Source: Fulvia fulva
Taxonomy: Eukaryota; Ascomycota; Dothideomycetes; Mycosphaerellales; Mycosphaerellaceae
Reading direction: 5' to 3'
NCBI RefSeq assembly: GCF_020509005.1
Contig: NC_063016.1
Span: forward strand, 5,332,001-5,396,000
Length of the DNA: 64,000 nucleotides
Shown here piece after piece: positions 35,101 through 44,400 of this stretch; the stretch's first letter is position 1; every line of letters starts with the position of its first letter. The notes under the pieces are model-generated. The model made no database searches. It was not told where the DNA came from and saw only the letters and a program-made list of their open reading frames with translations. The translations under genes were made by a program, and so were the position numbers.

Positions 35101-36204
35101 TCAAAGCTCAGAGAGATTGGATTCACACAGTCAGAAGTGGATCCATGCCTACTTATCCATAAGAAGAGGGAGATCATAATCCTTATACATGTGGATGACA
35201 TTCCAATTGCTGCACCAAAGTTGACAGATGTTCTCTGGTTCAAAAGAGAACTTGGCAAGATCTTCAAGATCAAAGATCTAGGTGAACCTGAAAAGATCCT
35301 TGGCATGAGAGTCACAAGGGACAGGAAGAGAGGAATCCTGAAACTTGACCAAGGACACTTTGTTAGGGACAGCCTAGCCAAGATGCGAATGAACCATGAG
35401 AAGGCAGCACCTACACACTCACCCATGGACAGCTATGAGGCCCTCAAACCTTCAAGCCACATGGATGAGAGGTGTGACAAGGCAGAGTACCAGAGTATTA
35501 ATGGTACTTGGATGTGGCCAGCAACAATCACAAGGCCAGACATTGCTTTTGCCCTAGGAAGGATGAGCTCATTTGTGAGTGACCCATCCACCTACCACAT
35601 GAAGGCTTTGAAGAAGATCACTAGGTACCTAAGATCATACCCTGATCTAGGACTTCAGTTCTCAAAGTCTGGAAAAGGACACCTTATTGGATACTGTGAT
35701 TCTGATTATGCAATGGACAAAGCAGACAGAGTCTCAATCCTTGGGTATGTCTTCTTCCTCTGTGGGGCACCAGTTTCTTGGATGAGCAAGAAGCAAAAGT
35801 CTGTAGCAACATCCACAATGGAGGCTGAATACATGGCTATGAATGCATGTGCGAAGCAGTCCCAATTCCTAGCTTCACTGCTGAGGGAAATGGATTGTCC
35901 AGAGTTAGTGGGAGACTGTTCCCATCAACCAAGAATCACTGGAAACCAGGAGACTGTATCAAATTTGAGACCAGTCCAATTAAGAGGTGACAATCAAGCT
36001 GCCCTCACCCTAGTGAAAGATGCACATGTTCATGACAAGTCGAAGCACATTGACATTGCCTATAACGCTGTTAGGAAACTTTGGTGGAGGAGGCTTATTG
36101 CTGTTGAGTACACCCCAACCTCTGAGATGGTTGCAGACGGGTTTACAAAACCAAAGACTGGTCCACACTTCCAGAGGTTTGTAAGCCAGCTGAACCTGTC
36201 ATAA
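32155..36204 (+). CDS. Copia Gag C-terminus plus Pol polyprotein
   Basis: 1349 codons in the frame of the Gag entry above. In order: degenerate CCHC knuckle near residue 44 (CLLCEKDHLIKDC, one residue short of the usual spacing), aspartic protease with D182 in LDSCASSHMTD (Cys replacing the usual Gly), GAG-pre-integrase (LWHRRFAHFGKN and CRVCSIAKMKK), integrase with D390, D452 and E487 (NGPVERS), reverse transcriptase (SRWVFDIKRS, LYGLKQAARDW, HVDD at 1012-1015) and RNase H with D1182, E1225 and D1279. The product would form virus-like particles and copy the element in the cytoplasm. All enzymatic residues look intact. Start shown is the first Met after the TAG; the real polyprotein would start at 31549. 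Confidence 0.95.
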   Translation: MAQPKMDHERTLKILEAQEARLDPSKAEYGMAATWVKPSGLARPLSCLLCEKDHLIKDCPSLPEARKVLRSHSQPPSSQNTTHVKKKRTPPPTSRRTPREKSSMEELKKMVKKLSSDMLSLQKNQAQSYTSKAKKTGKGFSAQESLCSSSPETMSDDDEYDEVAHSTAEVQGKFPSSEWLLDSCASSHMTDQSCLFRSMTPLTRKKWIKVGGGFLLATHIGNAEMGGRAGRKVVLEDVLLVPKLGVNLVSWNQFSKQFGVQPPSFSLVSPSGETVVQTKLLGGVPFIDEISPLLQERAHYSSCAPPIENAFVTAQSETDLKQWELWHRRFAHFGKNLLQNLHKVTDLKEPIPIPKDGFHQCRVCSIAKMKKYKGKVTERRPERLALVSIDICGPLPISRLGFKYWLEIVDNFSRKKWTFPLRKREDAPVALQNWKIKAERKSSAQLKAVRLDNAKELIALVKQWEKDLGIGLEPTEAYNSLQNGPVERSIQTSEDSIRAMLEEAKMPVEFWPEALEAQTYMRNKLPNGPDYDGFKVSPDEAFDGIKPTINHLKVWGCKAVVYMDTRSQPQWARSDKLMNRGKEAVFIGYVENTAKAWLFWEPDMRAVKQHTHADFFEDQPGGDMGLNVPTLNLPSSAPARKPLGRPRKNVSLGQSTYHSGVHQSPPEIDQPIESPKVAQPRKLFVQLPQPPENVGEFQKIDQPIERSSLDPQEIDVTRSQVTVPKSSLGKRKADYDVEGYDMKQKAPRSMVPKPELTTEVGEAMDLSENLAAFHQAFFAAMQSVDSSIPWDSEFLEEVEEMAFAATVEAIAYKQEVPIPKSYKDAVNDKKWGHLWKEAIQKELDALQSNNTWENSVPPKGANLVTSRWVFDIKRSISGAIEKFKARLVARGFSQKFGVDFMETFAPTVRQDTLRVFMAIVCKKDLHLHQVDVNNAFTESTLHEDIFMLPPPGVELPPNMVFKILKSLYGLKQAARDWNQLCVSKLREIGFTQSEVDPCLLIHKKREIIILIHVDDIPIAAPKLTDVLWFKRELGKIFKIKDLGEPEKILGMRVTRDRKRGILKLDQGHFVRDSLAKMRMNHEKAAPTHSPMDSYEALKPSSHMDERCDKAEYQSINGTWMWPATITRPDIAFALGRMSSFVSDPSTYHMKALKKITRYLRSYPDLGLQFSKSGKGHLIGYCDSDYAMDKADRVSILGYVFFLCGAPVSWMSKKQKSVATSTMEAEYMAMNACAKQSQFLASLLREMDCPELVGDCSHQPRITGNQETVSNLRPVQLRGDNQAALTLVKDAHVHDKSKHIDIAYNAVRKLWWRRLIAVEYTPTSEMVADGFTKPKTGPHFQRFVSQLNLS

Positions 36205-36255
36205 AAAGGTCCAAGTACTATTGACAGGAAGTGAGCAGACTGTAACCTCCCATAC

Positions 36256-36269
36256 GAGATGAGTGGGAG
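36256..36269 (+). promoter_or_regulatory. Copia polypurine tract
   Basis: gagatgagtgggag lies immediately upstream of the 3' LTR, where plus-strand DNA synthesis is primed. Confidence 0.8.
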
Positions 36270-36505
36270 TGTTAAGATGTAGCATCTCAAAGGGAGTCAA
36301 CAATCAGGAAGTGATCTGGCAGCCTGAGGCATCCACAATGACTCAGCTTGTAGGGAGATACCTTCTCTCCCCTTTAGCTTAGATAGACATCTAACACAAT
36401 CAACATATTGGTTCCTAATATATTGCTGTATGCTCGTGCTATTAGTCAGTTAAAGATTGATCTCTTACTCCACTCCGCTACTATCCACCCGTACCTATTT
36501 TAATA
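36270..36505 (+). repeat. Copia 3' LTR
   Basis: 236 bp, TGTTAAGATG...TTTTAATA. It is identical to the 5' LTR over the first ~145 bases. The remaining 90 bases carry 8 changes, every one CA to TA or TG to TA. Confidence 0.95.
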
Positions 36506-36510
36506 TACCT

Positions 36511-36688
36511 CTTTAATATTACCGAAAGGCGGTATTATAGGCGGAAAGTCTAGCTCCTTCTCCTTTAGAGGACTTCTACCGTTGTTATTACTAAGCTTAT
36601 CCGTTAATAGGTTATTAAAAAAGTCGTCCTTATCTACCTTCTTAATAACGCTTAGATCTTTCCGATTATCCTCCTTTATTACCGATAC
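36511..36688 (-). pseudogene. Old unrecognised coding-like sequence (middle part)
   Basis: Continuation of 30584-30888 after removing the Copia element. The minus strand is open (DKDDFFNNLLTDKLSNNNG, LDFPPIIPPFGNIKEVY). No family recognised. The 79-codon minus frame 36739-36500 is partly made of solo LTR sequence and does not start at a natural Met. Confidence 0.4.
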
Positions 36689-36922
36689 TGTTAAGAACAT
36701 ACAGGCCGTAGGACAAGTATGTAGGTATAGGTGTGTCATGTGATTAGATCACGTGACTAGGGTTTGCCAGCCTATAGGCTAGCAAACATCCGGACACCTA
36801 GTATCTACCTATAATAACACCGGCGATACTATATATAGATACACGCTATCCTATTAGGTCCTTCTTCGTCTTTTGTGTGATCCGCCGTCTTCTACTACTA
36901 CGTAACTCGTACCTATTTAATA
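36689..36922 (+). repeat. Second-family Copia solo LTR, RIPed
   Basis: 234 bp LTR (TGTTAAGAAC...TTTAATA) flanked by the perfect duplication GATAC (36684-36688, 36923-36927). It is related to 40182-40415 and 59291-59524 in the window and only distantly to the neighbouring Copia LTR, with which it shares TGTTAAGA and the end GTACCTATTTAATA. Confidence 0.9.
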
Positions 36923-36927
36923 GATAC

Positions 36928-37380
36928 GAAGAGCCTACTAGCCTCTTAACTATTGCCGCTCGGGGGTATAGTCTCGCGCGCCTACCGCGCCTTCGATTAT
37001 AGCTCTAATATAGCGAGGGCGGCCTTATCTTTCCGAGGGCTTCGACGTATAGGACTAAGAGATAGGAGGCGACTCGGATAATAAGGTAGTTTAGAAGATA
37101 GACGTAGTAGTAAGCTCTTAAGACGGCTCTAGAGGTCTCTCGTAATACTCGAACTTTATAGCGTAGGCGGTATAGGTAAATAACACCTAGGACTACGATA
37201 ATATTACTATATTAAGGCTTTAAAAAGAGAATATATAGCTATATTCTATAAAAAGACGTGTTGCTACTAAAATTAGGTAGGAACGCGTCAGCGGGACGAA
37301 TTTTGCCGAGGGCGGAGGTGTTCTAACAAGCGTTCTAGTAGGCGCATTACACGTACCGTTGTATTTAGGGCCCTTCCCTT
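36928..37380. other. RIPed left flank of the gene island
   Basis: TpA-rich sequence; the minus strand near 36960-36928 continues the coding-like frame of the preceding pieces. The RIP pattern fades between about 37260 and 37400. Confidence 0.45.
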
Positions 37381-37775
37381 TGTAGTTGGTATGCATCGGT
37401 AGCGATAGGTAATCATGGACCTACAAACATCAGTACTGACGAATCGTTATCTTGCAAAAACGACCACGTAGATTCAACGAACCCCAGTCGGGTCACCATT
37501 TGGCCATATCGTTTGTGCCCGGAACCTAGGACAAGGTTGCCACTAAAGGTCCGTTAGATATCTTAGCAGTTGCGTGAGCCCCTTTCCTGGTGATCCAATA
37601 TATCCTCTAGACGTATATGAGGCCACCTAAAGACCTCTAAAAGGTGATTTTGTCCCACCGTAGCGAGTGTCCAGATTCGACGATGCCACCAACCGCTGCC
37701 TTCAACACGGTACGCCCGAAGATGGTGCATTAGAAGACCCCATTCGGTAACAGTTCCAGATCCAGCGACCAAGTC
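37381..37775. promoter_or_regulatory. Unmutated upstream region of the first island gene
   Basis: Ordinary base composition with CA and TG present. No TATA-like element or motif that I would defend. The minus-strand 123-codon frame 37934-37563 overlaps the gene start and is judged a shadow. Confidence 0.4.
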
Positions 37776-38560
37776 ATGACATTCAGAACGCACCAAAGAC
37801 AGTCCGAGGCCGCAAAGTCTGGTCCTCAGCCTGCGCCTGACTCCAAGTGCCCAACCAACCTCTTCTGGCGCGACTTCCGCGGGAAGCGGCATGATGTGGA
37901 GATCAAAGGATGCCCAACGGTCGAGCTGCTTCACAAGCAGATCGCAGAGAATATGGACGCCGGCTCCTATGGACTAATGCTTGCGTGGCGTGGTCATGTT
38001 TTGTACGACGAAGATCTGCTAGCCGAGGTGTTGTTCCAGGCTTCCAACACAGACCAAGACCTCGAGTTCGATAACATGGACAGGGACTGCGTCATGAACA
38101 GTACCGACAACGGGATCAGCATCGTTCTGAGTACGGATCATAAGCTTTGGGTTTCAGTCAGGTCTTTGCTAGAGTCTGAAACGGCGGATATCGATCTGAG
38201 TGGAGACTCCAGGATCGACAGTCTCGTCTTCGCCGTGCAGCGAGCTGTTGGATACACTGTCGTTCGGGCTTATCCGTGGACCTCGCTTCTGGAGGTGGCG
38301 CAGGCTTTCGACGAACGACTAGGTGACGCCATAGCCCAGTCAGTCTACTTCCATCAACAGAAGCCTGCTTTTGATGGTGTTGAGTACTGTCGATCTCAAG
38401 GTCATGTTGTCAAGACATTGAAGTTGGTGAGTAGGCAATCTGTTCTTCTTGAGCATGAGACTGTACTGACCCCTTTCTGTAGGCAAATGTAGGGCCTGGG
38501 TCGGTGATGCGGCTGTTGAAGGTCAACCATGACCAGTCTGGACATTGGGTGTATCAGTAA
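37776..38560 (+). CDS. Two-exon gene, predicted ubiquitin-like (beta-grasp) domain protein
   Basis: Exons 37776-38426 and 38483-38560; intron 38427-38482 (56 bp) has GTGAGT, a TACTGAC branch site and TGTAG. Splicing keeps phase 0 and gives 242 residues ending GHWVYQ. Residues 28-85 (LFWRDFRGKRHDVEI, TVELLHKQIAENM, then LMLAWRGHVLYDEDLL) have the strand-strand-helix-strand pattern of ubiquitin-like folds. Residues 113-180 form a similar second unit with VVRAYPWTSLLEVAQAFDE. It is paralogous to the convergent gene at 39733-38997. No catalytic motif, signal peptide or membrane segment is seen. Similar modules occur at the N-termini of fungal STAND/NLR-like proteins, but I cannot confirm such a link. 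Function is unknown. Confidence 0.7.
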
Positions 38561-38996
38561 GGCCGATGGATCCTCTGAAGACGCTAGATGGTAAGTCACA
38601 GTCAGTCGTTTGGAAAGGCAACCTGCTGATTACGACCAGGCTGCAGTCGGTCCTCCTCCGGGAGTGAGGTTGCTAAGGCTCAGGCGTAGTGCAGTGGGCG
38701 GCTGGAAGTATTGGTGATATGTTGAGGACAGTATTTGATATCCTACACGCTGTCCAACACTTGCAACGGGCCCATGTCGCTCCATGAGTTGCCGCATCAT
38801 TCGTATGTATATCCTTTCTCCTCGCTGCCTCCAACAAGTAGCAAACGCACCACACTTCCACTAGTGACAGAGCAATGAGTCGGCCGCCGTCAGCGATCTT
38901 CTTTGACACTAGAAAGCAAGTCCTCAACAATCCTAACATTATCGCTGGCTTACCCTGCGAAGATGACCACGATGGGCCAACGAATCTTGGTCGGCC
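38561..38996. other. Spacer between the convergent genes
   Basis: Unmutated sequence between the two stop codons. A 42-codon plus frame starts at about 38872 (MSRPPSAIFFDTRKQ) and ends near 39000. It could be a small gene or 3' UTR chance. A minus frame of 88 codons (38939-38673) has no support. Confidence 0.4.
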
Positions 38997-39733
38997 TTAG
39001 AAAACCATCCTGAACGTATGCACATAACGATTGATGCGTTTTTGGATAGCCTCAGCGACTTCGAGTAGCGGTGTACGAGGGTAAGCGCGCACAAGAAAAA
39101 AGTTATTATTTTGCTTCACTGCGAATACGAAGCCATGCTTGCTTGACGAGATAAGATCGATGGCAGGCTTCGCGGCGGCGAGATTGCAGACCTCAGTGGC
39201 AATTTTCTCTGTGGTGTCCAACATGACGGAGATCTCGCTTCCGGTCTTCAGCTTGTAGCCCTAAGACTAGTCAGCGAGATGCAATTCCGGCTACGCAAAC
39301 TATATTCACAGACATATTGAGACTGCACTTCGTGGACGTAGTCCTCGGGGTGCAGGACCAGGCCGCCCCAGAGAAGCATAACGTGGTACCCGTGGCTGAG
39401 TGACATGGCCCTTCCGACTGTATAACACAGCTGCTCGATATTTAGACTCTCTCGAACTGCAACGTCATATCGCCGGCCATGAAAGTCTCTCCAGAAGATC
39501 GTCAGCAGAATTGGTTCATCGCCAGAGCCAATGATCGAAGAATCTGGAGTCGAAGAGCCAGATGACTGAACTCCAATCGGCGCCAACGACAACGAGTCAC
39601 CCGAGATGCTGGAGGCAGATGACACAGTTCGGTAAGAAGGTGGTGGTTTGTCAGATGCTTCGATCAAGAGGCGCTGGAGAGGAGTGGACCATATCGTCCA
39701 GTCGATTGCTTTAATAGACGATTTGTAGTTCAT
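38997..39733 (-). CDS. Two-exon paralogue, predicted ubiquitin-like (beta-grasp) domain protein
   Basis: Exons 39733-39314 and 39260-38997; intron 39313-39261 (53 bp) runs from GTCTGT to TCTTAG with a GCTGAC branch site. The joined product is 227 residues. Residues 33-68 are Ser-rich and probably disordered. FWRDFHGRRYDV at 80-91 and VRAYPRTPLLEVAEAI at 197-212 match the same positions in the plus-strand neighbour, so the two are diverged duplicates facing each other. Upstream in the same frame, after one TGA at 39734-39736, another 61 open codons run back to 39919, so the true start may be further upstream or the gene may have been truncated. The splice donor GTCTGT is a minor variant. Function unknown. 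Confidence 0.6.
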
Positions 39734-39903
39734 TCACATCGTGAAGAATGTTTCTGCCTGGTCCATTGCTCCGGACAAGAGCTTGACTTTGCCTTCGGCA
39801 TGGGCCAGGAATTGAACAGCCTGTCCTTGACTGTACAGCAGCAAGACAAATTGGCAGTCGCGGTGGGGGTATCTGGGCTCAGGCAGAAGCGTTCTCCGAG
39901 ATT

Positions 39904-40290
39904 GTGTGGATTGATACAAGCGATTGCAGCTTCATTGCAGCTTCTTCGGTGATCACTCAGCGAGAAACGAGAAGCGACGACAGGGTGCTGTACGTTAGCA
40001 GCAGACATGCACCGAAGTTCGTGGGCAAGTCGGGCGCTGGACATCTGATCGACCCACTGCTAGAGCGCTCACCATGGCCACCGGTACAGTCAATTGCTTC
40101 AGCGGAAGACCTTGGCGATGTGATGTTGATGATGATCAAAGAAGACGAGTTCAAGCAGACCGTAAGCGAGGTATTGCTCTATGTTAAACAGGTACGAGTT
40201 GCGCAGCAGTGGAAGACGGCGGATCACACGAAAGACGAAGAAGGACCTAATGGGATAGCGTGTATCTACATACAGTATCGCCGGTGTTAG
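39904..40290 (+). pseudogene. Host-like reading frame cut by a solo LTR
   Basis: The 128-codon plus frame is ordinary unmutated sequence up to 40181 (RVLYVSSRHAPKFVGKSGAG, DVMLMMIKEDEFKQTVSEVL). It then continues for about 36 codons inside the solo LTR at 40182, so the present C-terminus is LTR-derived. Right of the LTR the expected continuation (from 40421) is RIPed and not readable. No domain recognised. It may be a downstream exon of a longer gene. It is antisense to the upstream region of the minus-strand gene. Confidence 0.45.
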
Positions 40291-40415
40291 TGTAGGTAGA
40301 TGCTAGGTGTCCGGATGTTTGCTAGCCTATGGGCTGGCAAACCCTAGTCACGTGATCTAGTCACATGACACACCCACACCCACATGCTTGTCCTACGGCC
40401 TATATGTTCTTAACA
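40182..40415 (-). repeat. Second-family Copia solo LTR, almost unmutated
   Basis: 234 bp, minus orientation (plus strand TGTTAAACAGG...TTCTTAACA), with perfect duplication CTCTA (40177-40181, 40416-40420). It has many CA and TG dinucleotides kept, in contrast to its relatives at 36689-36922 and 59291-59524. Confidence 0.9.
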
Positions 40416-40420
40416 CTCTA

Positions 40421-41240
40421 TACAATATCGCGCGCCTAAGCGTCGGGGCCGGGTCCGAAGATTAGCCGTCCTATATTCCTTATAGTAAACACGCGTAGTA
40501 GCTAGAAATACCTTATTTTTTACCTACTCTTACTATAATATTATATTATTACTATATTAATGTTATTACTAATCGTAAGTACTATTTACCTATAGCGTCG
40601 AAGTAGCTTATAATAGTACTCTCTAAGCTCTAAAATCTACTTAGTAGATACCGAGACCTTTAAAGCGTACTAATTTAAGGAAGAGGAAGTTATAGTAGTA
40701 GTAACTTTCTATAGTCGCTAAAGAGGAGAAGAAGATACCGGATAAAAAATAGCGACTTTATAACTAAGCTCTAAACGCGTCGATAGGTATTAATATAGTA
40801 GATAATAAGGATTAATTAGAGGTAGAAGAGGCTAAGGAGGACGCGGAGGCTAAAGAGGAGAGGTTTACGTTTAGTATTATCTTTCGTAAACGCTTTAGTT
40901 ACGTAGATAATACCGTAAATATATAGCTAGTAATCTATAATAATTATAACATCTTTAAGTAGTAGGAGTAGTTCCTTAGTATCTAGTTGTAGGAAAAAAT
41001 ATTAATGCCTCCTATAAGAGCTAAACGAAACATAATAATAAGCAAAGGGGCGATAGTATCGTAAAAGTAAAGAGCGCCCTCGAAGGGCGGCGAACGAAGG
41101 GAGACGCGCGGAGCGACGACGCGCCCGGGAGAAACGGAACACGGAGACTATCTACTATAACGACCACAATAACTATAAGCTACTAACTAGAAGAACTAGT
41201 ATACGAAATACGGTATAGATACGGTAGAATATACCGCAAT
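40421..41240 (+). pseudogene. RIPed coding-like sequence, left of the Gypsy insertion
   Basis: TpA-rich; a plus-strand frame with Lys/Glu-rich stretches (about 40730-40950) is broken by TAG. A GC-rich patch with a hairpin (cgccct/agggcg, 41075-41089) stands out at about 41070-41140. The sequence continues after the Gypsy element at 48468 in the same frame. Family not recognised. Confidence 0.4.
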
Positions 41241-41424
41241 TGTAAGGGCGCGCGTACCATAGGGTCTGAATGAGATAGTTGTTGTTCTACGAAGCTACGA
41301 AAGAGGAGCGCGAGGCGCGGCGAAGTTATAAAGCAAAGCCAAGCCGCGCTAACCCGATGCAGAAGGTCCGCGGTTCAGCCGGGCCGACGCAGCTACAGTG
41401 AGGGGTCGCGGGCTGCCCGTGACA
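41241..41424 (-). repeat. Gypsy 3' LTR
   Basis: TGTAAGGGCG...GCCCGTGACA on the plus strand, 184 bp. The last ~25 pol codons are encoded inside it. Confidence 0.95.
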
Positions 41425-44400
41425 GTACCCCCCCTCCCAAAACACGCCTCAGTCCTCTGAGCGTTATTCACCTTGTGAGGCCACTTGCCTGTCGAGCTCC
41501 ATAATCGCGCGAACGCCGAATCATCCTCTAGTGCCCTGTCGTCATCCGATAACATCGCATTCGCTCTATTAAGACCATCCTCGACCGGCTTCCTTCGAGA
41601 AACATGTTGCCTAGTTAGCTGGCTTGCCCCAGATCTAAGTCTGTCTTCGGCTCGCACTCGCGTATGATCCTTATGACCAAAGTTGGGTATCATTGCAGGC
41701 TCTGTAGGCTCCACTCGAGTATCGAATATGTGCGGAGCAGATTCTATTAGAGGCAAGGCTCGAGGCGACTCATTCGTGACGGTGTCTTTCGGAATGACCC
41801 TGATCGAGTTGAGCCCGAGTATCTCAGTGGCTGGTAGGGACCAGTCAGATGGAGCTGCGAAGCCTACAGGCGTAGACAACTCCGGCCGGTTATGGTGAAA
41901 GTCTGCAACAGCGGCGGCTGCGTGTTCAAGCATGTCCTCTGCAGGTTGCCAGGTCTCACCATCCTCCTCGTTCTGATATCCAGCCCATTTCACCTTGTAC
42001 CATGTATCTACTTTGCGCTTGTGCCCCTTCTTCACCTTGCCTGCCCGCTTACGGGTGTACATGTCAAGGATCTTTTCCACCTCGTACATGTGCGTAGGTG
42101 CTGCCACTACATCGGCTGCTGCATCAGCCTCGGTGGTGTCAGGTTCGATAGTTATCGGTGGTGGCGGCGCCAGATGCTGCCCTTCAAGTGGTGGGAAATC
42201 GGGGTGGTCGGCTCGTTGTAGTAGTGAGGTGTGGAAGCAGTTATCAAGTCCTACTAGAGCGTCTGATAGTTTCAGTCGATAAGAGAGTCTGGCCGGCATA
42301 ACTTCCGTGATCTGGTAAGGGCCGGCATATCTCCTGTCCAGCTTCTTAGATGGTCGAGTCGTGCGGATGTTCTTGGTGCTAAGATACACCCAATCACCCA
42401 CCTTGTAGTCTGGAGGAATGCTTCGGTGGCGGTTTGCTGCCTCTGCTTGGAGAGCTTGTGACATTCGCATATTCTCTTGAAGGTGTTTGTGAAGCTCGCA
42501 AATTCGACGCACAAAGGTTTCTGCTGATCGCGCGTCCAGTCGCTGGAGAGTGGTCAGTCCTCCCTCCTTTCCAGCGTTCAGGTCAACTCGCTCTATGAAC
42601 TCAGGGTTGTATCCTAAGGTGGCGTAGAACGGCGACACACCAGTAGTCTCAGACAGGTGATTGTTGATCGCGAACTGAGCAAGGCACAGCCATTCTGCCC
42701 AGTCATCCTGTGCCTCGTTAGTGAACATGCGGAGATACTGTTCCATCGCCTGGTTAGTGCGTTCTGACTGTCCATCAGTTTCTGGGTGATACGAAGAACT
42801 CAGCTTGCGATTTGTGCGGAGCATCTTGCAGAGTTTCTTCCAGAAGGTAGCAACCCACTGCTTGCCACGGTCTGATGTAATGGTGTCAGGAAACCCGCGC
42901 CGACAGAACACATGTTTGAGGAAAAGCCTTGCCGCATTCTGTGCTGTCATTGCGCCAATAGGGATCAGCTCGACTTCCTTAGTGAGCCTGTCAGTGACGG
43001 TCATAATGTTGTTGTAGACCATGCCGTCAAGAGTGCTGTCTGGGAGTCCGACAACGAAGTCGACTGCAATGTGTTTCCAAGGCCGATCTGGAACAGGAAG
43101 TGGCTGTAGTAATCCTAGTGGCTGGGAGTGCAGAGATTTTGTTGTACGGCAGGTGCGGCAATTCGCGGTGTATCTGCGCACGGATCTCGCTAATCCAGGC
43201 CAGTAGAATTCACGTGCTACGAGTTCATAAGTGCGAGCTCGTCCTGGATGGCCTGCTGCTGGAGCGTCATGGTTTATCTTGATTATCCTGGTCTGTAAAG
43301 CTTGGTCATTTGGTACCCATAAGCTCCAGCCGTCGTATTGGTTTCGAACATATAGCAGGTCGCCATCCACTTTGCAGTGTGCTGGGTGAATCTTCGCTCT
43401 CTGTAGCAGTGTAGGAGTGCGGTCTTTCTGCAGGTCCTTAATCGCGGTCTTGAGCTCGTTATCGGTTACGTACGCCGTCGACATTCGATACTCGAGTTCG
43501 GCTTCCCGCTGACTTTCACGCGTCGCCGGTTGTTCAGTAGGCGCATCTCGTTCTGTAGGCATAAACTCTTCAGCTTCAGGGTTTAGCGGTACTGGTTCCT
43601 CTTCTTCCGGCGCATCTTCTACTGTTGCCTGTAGTGAGGCGATCTTAAGGAATCGCTTAGGAGGCAGCAATGTCTGATGCTGATGCTGGTTCCGAGGGTC
43701 GTCCACCCCCTGCGGAAGGTCCTGGCTGCGTCTCGTCAGGCTGTCTGGCTTTGTACCTTGAAGTCCTGGACGGTATATTATCTTGAAGTTGAACTGTGAC
43801 AAGAACTCAGCCCAACGCGCTTGTCGCCGATTTAGCTGCTTTGTCGTCATGAAGTATTCCAGGTTCTTGTGGTCGGTGTAAATCTTGACTGGCTGTGAGT
43901 CCTCATCATCTGCCTCGCAGGCGAGCTCGGGTCTCCATTCCTCAAAAGCCTTGATGATGGCTAACAGTTCCTTATCATAGATTTCATAATTGCACTCCTG
44001 TGGACTCAACTTCTTCGAGTAGAAGGCCACAGGATGTAGCACACCATTCTCGTCATACTGCGAAAGCACGCCGGCGTTCACAAAATCTGAAGAATCTGTC
44101 TCTATTACTGTTTCCCTGCCTGGCACGTAATGTGCGAGCATGCCGGCTTTGCTGAACGCAGCTTTCAAATTGTCAAAGGCTCGTTGGCAATCTAGTGACC
44201 ATTGAATCCTTCTGTTCTTGTGATTGCCTGGTCCGTCCGACTTGGTCAGGTTTGTGAGAGGAGCAGCTATGCGCGAAAATGCTTCGATGAATCGCCTGTA
44301 GAAGTTGGCAAATCCAAGGAAGGCCTGGACATCCTTCAGGTTCTCAGGAGCTTCCCATGTCTGAATACATTCGAGTTTCTCGGGGTCCATCTCGATGCCG

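Larger units (their letters stand above)
30889..36505 (+). mobile_element. Nearly intact Ty1/Copia retrotransposon
   Basis: 5617 bp element: 5' LTR 30889-31124, primer site 31125-31139, gag-pol frame 31549-36204, polypurine tract 36256-36269, 3' LTR 36270-36505. It is flanked by a perfect 5 bp target duplication TACCT (30884-30888, 36506-36510). The domain order protease, integrase, reverse transcriptase, RNase H is the Copia order. The internal region is essentially free of RIP. The only visible lesion in the coding region is one TAG at 32104-32106. The 5' and 3' LTRs differ by 8 transitions. Confidence 0.95.

Noticed and set aside
36500..36739. 79-codon minus-strand host gene
   Set aside because: Its N-terminal part is solo LTR sequence and its C-terminal part is an old degraded frame; the join was made by insertion.
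37563..37934. 123-codon minus-strand gene at the start of the island
   Set aside because: It overlaps the well-supported spliced plus gene and shows no domain.
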